Shown here: positions 61,707 through 64,000 of the stretch, one piece after another
Numbering within the stretch: position 1 is the stretch's first letter
Layout: each line of letters starts with the position of its first letter
Assembly (NCBI RefSeq): GCF_014838715.1
Contig: NZ_CP061947.1
Span: 4,950,001-5,014,000, forward strand
DNA from: Algoriphagus sp. Y33
GTDB taxonomy: Bacteria > Bacteroidota > Bacteroidia > Cytophagales > Cyclobacteriaceae
DNA: 64,000 nucleotides
Reading direction: 5' to 3'
The notes under the pieces: generated by a model
The model's database searches: none
Told to the model about the DNA's origin: nothing
The model's input: only the letters and a program-made list of their open reading frames with translations
Position numbers and translations under genes: made by a program

Positions 61707-63548
61707 TTATTCTACAGTTACTGATTTCGCCAAATTCCTTGGTTGATCAACGTTGCAGCCACGCATCACAGCAATATGATAAGAGAGTAATTGTAAAGGA
61801 ACTACAGCGACCAATGGAGCAAAAGCCTCGTGGGTTTCAGGGATTTCGATCACATGGTCGGCAATCGCCTTCACTTGCGTGTCTCCTTCAGTGACCACAG
61901 CAATCACTTTTCCTTTCCTGGCTTTTACTTCCTGAATATTACTCACTACTTTTTCGTAAGAGCTGTCTTTGGTAGCTATAAAGAACACAGGCATTTCCTC
62001 ATCAATCAAAGCAATCGGACCATGCTTCATCTCGGCAGCAGGGTATCCCTCAGCATGTATATAGGAAATCTCTTTGAGCTTCAATGCTCCTTCGAGTGCA
62101 ACAGGGAAATTATACCCTCTTCCTAAGTAAAGCGCATTACTTACATCCTTATACTCCTCAGCGATATACTTGATTGCATCATTTGATTTCAAAGCCCGCT
62201 CAATTTTTCCAGGAATTGCTTCAAGTTCATGTAAAAGCTGTATGTACTTACTTTCAGGCAGTGTGCCTCTCTGATAACCCAGCTTCAGGGCCATCATAGC
62301 CAATACGGAAATCTGGGCAGTAAACGCTTTGGTCGATGCGACCCCAATCTCCGGACCGGCGTGGGTATAGGATCCTGCATGGGTGGCTCTTGGAATAGAT
62401 GAGCCCACCACGTTGCACACTCCAAAAATTGTAGCTCCTTTTGATTTCGCAAGCTCTATGGCCGCCAATGTATCCGCCGTCTCGCCTGATTGTGAGATAG
62501 CTATGACAAAGTCTTTTTCTCCCACTACAGGATTTCTATACCTGAATTCAGATGCATATTCCACTTCTACAGGTACGCGTGCAAATTCCTCGAATAAATA
62601 TTCTGCTACCAATCCGGCATGCCATGAGGTACCGCAAGCGGTGATGATGATACGCTCAGCATTTTGAAATTTATTCATGTAATCCCGCAGACCGCCTAGA
62701 ACTAACCGACCTGATTTTGCGTCCAGGCGTCCTCTCAAACAATCCGCAATTGATTTGGGCTGCTCGAAAATTTCCTTCATCATGAAATGCTCATACCCAC
62801 CCTTCTCGATGGCTTCCAGCTCCATTTCAAGTTGATTGATATAAGGATTGGTTTCTACATTCTCAATGGTTTTGATCTGAAGACGGTTATTTCTGATAAC
62901 TGCTATTTCAAAATCATCCAAATAGACCACCTTGTTGGTGTATTCAATTATTGGAGTGGCATCAGAAGCAAGGAAAAACTCGTCCTCACCAACTCCAATC
63001 ACCAATGGAGATCCCTTTCTTGCGGCAATTAAGGTATCTGGTTCTTCTTTGTTTATCAGCACTATAGCATAAGCACCCACTACTTTGTGAAGAGCCAGTC
63101 TAAGTGCTTCTTCCAGACTACAGTGATTATTTAGCTGAATATCTTCTATGAACTTAATAAATACTTCTGTGTCTGTGTCCGATTTAAATGTGTAGCCCTT
63201 TTGCATCAAATCCTGCTTGAGCACTTCATAGTTTTCAATGATTCCATTGTGAATCATCGCTATTTTTTCAGAAGAAGAATAATGCGGATGCGCATTGGTG
63301 TCATTTGGTTCGCCATGAGTCGCCCAGCGCGTATGGCCTATTCCGATTTTGGAGGACAAATCCGGATTTGATTCAAGATATTTCTCCAATTCGGATACCT
63401 TCCCTTTCTTTTTGTAGATACTTAGGCCATTTCTGTCCAATAGTGCAACACCGGCACTATCATATCCTCTGTATTCCAATCTTCTCAGGCCTTTGATAAT
63501 TATGGGTAAAGCTTCCTGCTGCCCTACGTATGCTACGATTCCACACAT
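61707..63548 (-). CDS. glmS: Glutamine--fructose-6-phosphate aminotransferase
   Basis: A 613-aa enzyme that makes glucosamine-6-phosphate for peptidoglycan and lipid A. N-terminal glutaminase with catalytic Cys2 (MCGIVAYVGQ), LRRLEYRGYDSAG and TRWATHGEPND; two SIS domains with ACGTSWHAGL, AISQSGETADTLAA and a C-terminal LAKSVTVE. Full length. Next to DUF4270 in a layout usual for Bacteroidota. Confidence 0.97.
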   Translation of the reverse strand: MCGIVAYVGQQEALPIIIKGLRRLEYRGYDSAGVALLDRNGLSIYKKKGKVSELEKYLESNPDLSSKIGIGHTRWATHGEPNDTNAHPHYSSSEKIAMIHNGIIENYEVLKQDLMQKGYTFKSDTDTEVFIKFIEDIQLNNHCSLEEALRLALHKVVGAYAIVLINKEEPDTLIAARKGSPLVIGVGEDEFFLASDATPIIEYTNKVVYLDDFEIAVIRNNRLQIKTIENVETNPYINQLEMELEAIEKGGYEHFMMKEIFEQPKSIADCLRGRLDAKSGRLVLGGLRDYMNKFQNAERIIITACGTSWHAGLVAEYLFEEFARVPVEVEYASEFRYRNPVVGEKDFVIAISQSGETADTLAAIELAKSKGATIFGVCNVVGSSIPRATHAGSYTHAGPEIGVASTKAFTAQISVLAMMALKLGYQRGTLPESKYIQLLHELEAIPGKIERALKSNDAIKYIAEEYKDVSNALYLGRGYNFPVALEGALKLKEISYIHAEGYPAAEMKHGPIALIDEEMPVFFIATKDSSYEKVVSNIQEVKARKGKVIAVVTEGDTQVKAIADHVIEIPETHEAFAPLVAVVPLQLLSYHIAVMRGCNVDQPRNLAKSVTVE

Positions 63549-63602
63549 ATTGAAAAATTCTTATGGTTTAACTGAACTTCTGCAAAGAAACAGCTTTCGT
63601 GC

Positions 63603-63644
63603 CAAAAAAAATAATCCACTTCCCGTAAATTAGGAAGTGGATTA
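63603..63644 (-). terminator. Rho-independent terminator of the DUF4270 gene
   Basis: Perfect 12-bp stem TAATCCACTTCC / GGAAGTGGATTA with a nine-base loop; on the minus strand a run of eight T follows. It lies 27 bases after the DUF4270 stop. Confidence 0.9.
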
Positions 63645-63670
63645 GGATAACTTTTCAAAACCTGAGAATT

Positions 63671-64000
63671 CTACCTAGATTTAGAATAGATGACCTTCAC
63701 CTTGATTTTGTTCTTATCTACTTTAAACTGCCTCAGTGACGTAGCAAATGGATCTGCCCCGCCATTAGTCCTTCTCTTATTCACAATATTCCCTCCATAT
63801 AAAATCCAGTCTTTCCTTGTCAAATCTCCCCGGAAAAGTGCATTTACATAGGCAGAAATATTTTGACCATAAACCTTACTGTCAGAATTGTAAATAAAAC
63901 TTGCAGGAGCCTCTACTAGTGGTTCCTTGTTTGATTCACTATCAATGCCCACTTGAGGCCTTGATGGATCCTGTATGGTATAATAATTTCCGGCGGGGTT
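63671..64000 (-). CDS. DUF4270-like lipoprotein, C-terminal part (runs off window)
   Basis: The last 109 codons of a gene whose frame is open to the window edge (NPAGNYYTIQDPSRPQVGID at the edge). Conserved end: ALFRGDLTRKDWILYGG, FATSLRQFKVDKNKIKVKV. Position just upstream of glmS on the same strand is typical of DUF4270 genes. The true start lies to the right; the GTG at 63952 is not it. Confidence 0.65.
   Translation of the reverse strand, partial: NPAGNYYTIQDPSRPQVGIDSESNKEPLVEAPASFIYNSDSKVYGQNISAYVNALFRGDLTRKDWILYGGNIVNKRRTNGGADPFATSLRQFKVDKNKIKVKVIYSKSR

Noticed and set aside
1..64000. tRNA, rRNA, CRISPR, transposase, integrase, prophage
   Set aside because: None seen on reading; absence of tRNA is not certain without a covariance search.

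Overview
The window looks like chromosomal DNA of a pigmented, gliding member of the Bacteroidota, most likely Cytophagales / Cyclobacteriaceae (Algoriphagus-like). This is inferred from gene content: a flexixanthin-type carotenoid cluster (crtI, crtZ, cruF), gliding lipoproteins (GldB, GldJ-like), DUF4221 lipoproteins, ECF sigma/anti-sigma pairs, TonB-dependent receptors, DUF4270 next to glmS, and A-rich translation starts. I saw no rRNA, tRNA, CRISPR array, transposase or phage gene.

Layout. 1-4125 (mostly minus): the 5' part of crtI, an ECF-like sigma factor, a B12-binding MerR regulator of the CarH type, crtZ and cruF, i.e. a carotenoid cluster with a probable light/B12 switch. 4205-10570: a DUF4286 gene, then five tandem DUF4221 lipoprotein paralogues, the fifth broken by one in-frame stop. 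10691-15853: a lone oxidase subunit III-like protein, an SRPBCC protein, a Fur-family regulator, a PDZ aspartyl protease and a lemA-TPM-TPM operon. 16263-23548: a molybdenum-cofactor operon (moeA, TSUP transporter, mobA, cobA, moaD, moeB-rhodanese, moaE, moaCB fusion, moaA) with no molybdoenzyme in view. 23690-32973: two small minus-strand genes, mfd with a TTG start, a gldJ-like gene, doxX, a DUF1684 remnant and a DUF885 peptidase-like gene. 33082-37323 (minus): gltX, a small charged protein, an outer-membrane barrel protein, and an ECF sigma/anti-sigma/Spy-like operon whose last protein carries a TonB plug-like tail.

37441-45203 is the most interesting part. It holds a complete six-gene ebo operon (eboA-F), including a UbiA prenyltransferase and a dehydroquinate-synthase-like enzyme. 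Directly divergent from it is a small seven-helix membrane protein that resembles the Pyr4 family of transmembrane terpene cyclases. Together they suggest a prenylated, perhaps cyclised, small molecule. 45279-64000: gldB, a fasciclin lipoprotein, an nth-asnB-glycosyltransferase operon, a P1 peptidase, a Zn/Cd-type P-ATPase, a cupin, a DUF1593 protein, two minus-strand lipoproteins, an iron-type TonB receptor behind a repeated operator-like motif, glmS, and the 3' end of a DUF4270 gene.

Two families of dispersed non-coding repeats thread through the spacers. Family A sits immediately upstream of start codons and appears to form the 5' leader of at least five unrelated genes. Family B resembles REP elements. 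All names rest on reading of motifs and family knowledge; no database search was possible.
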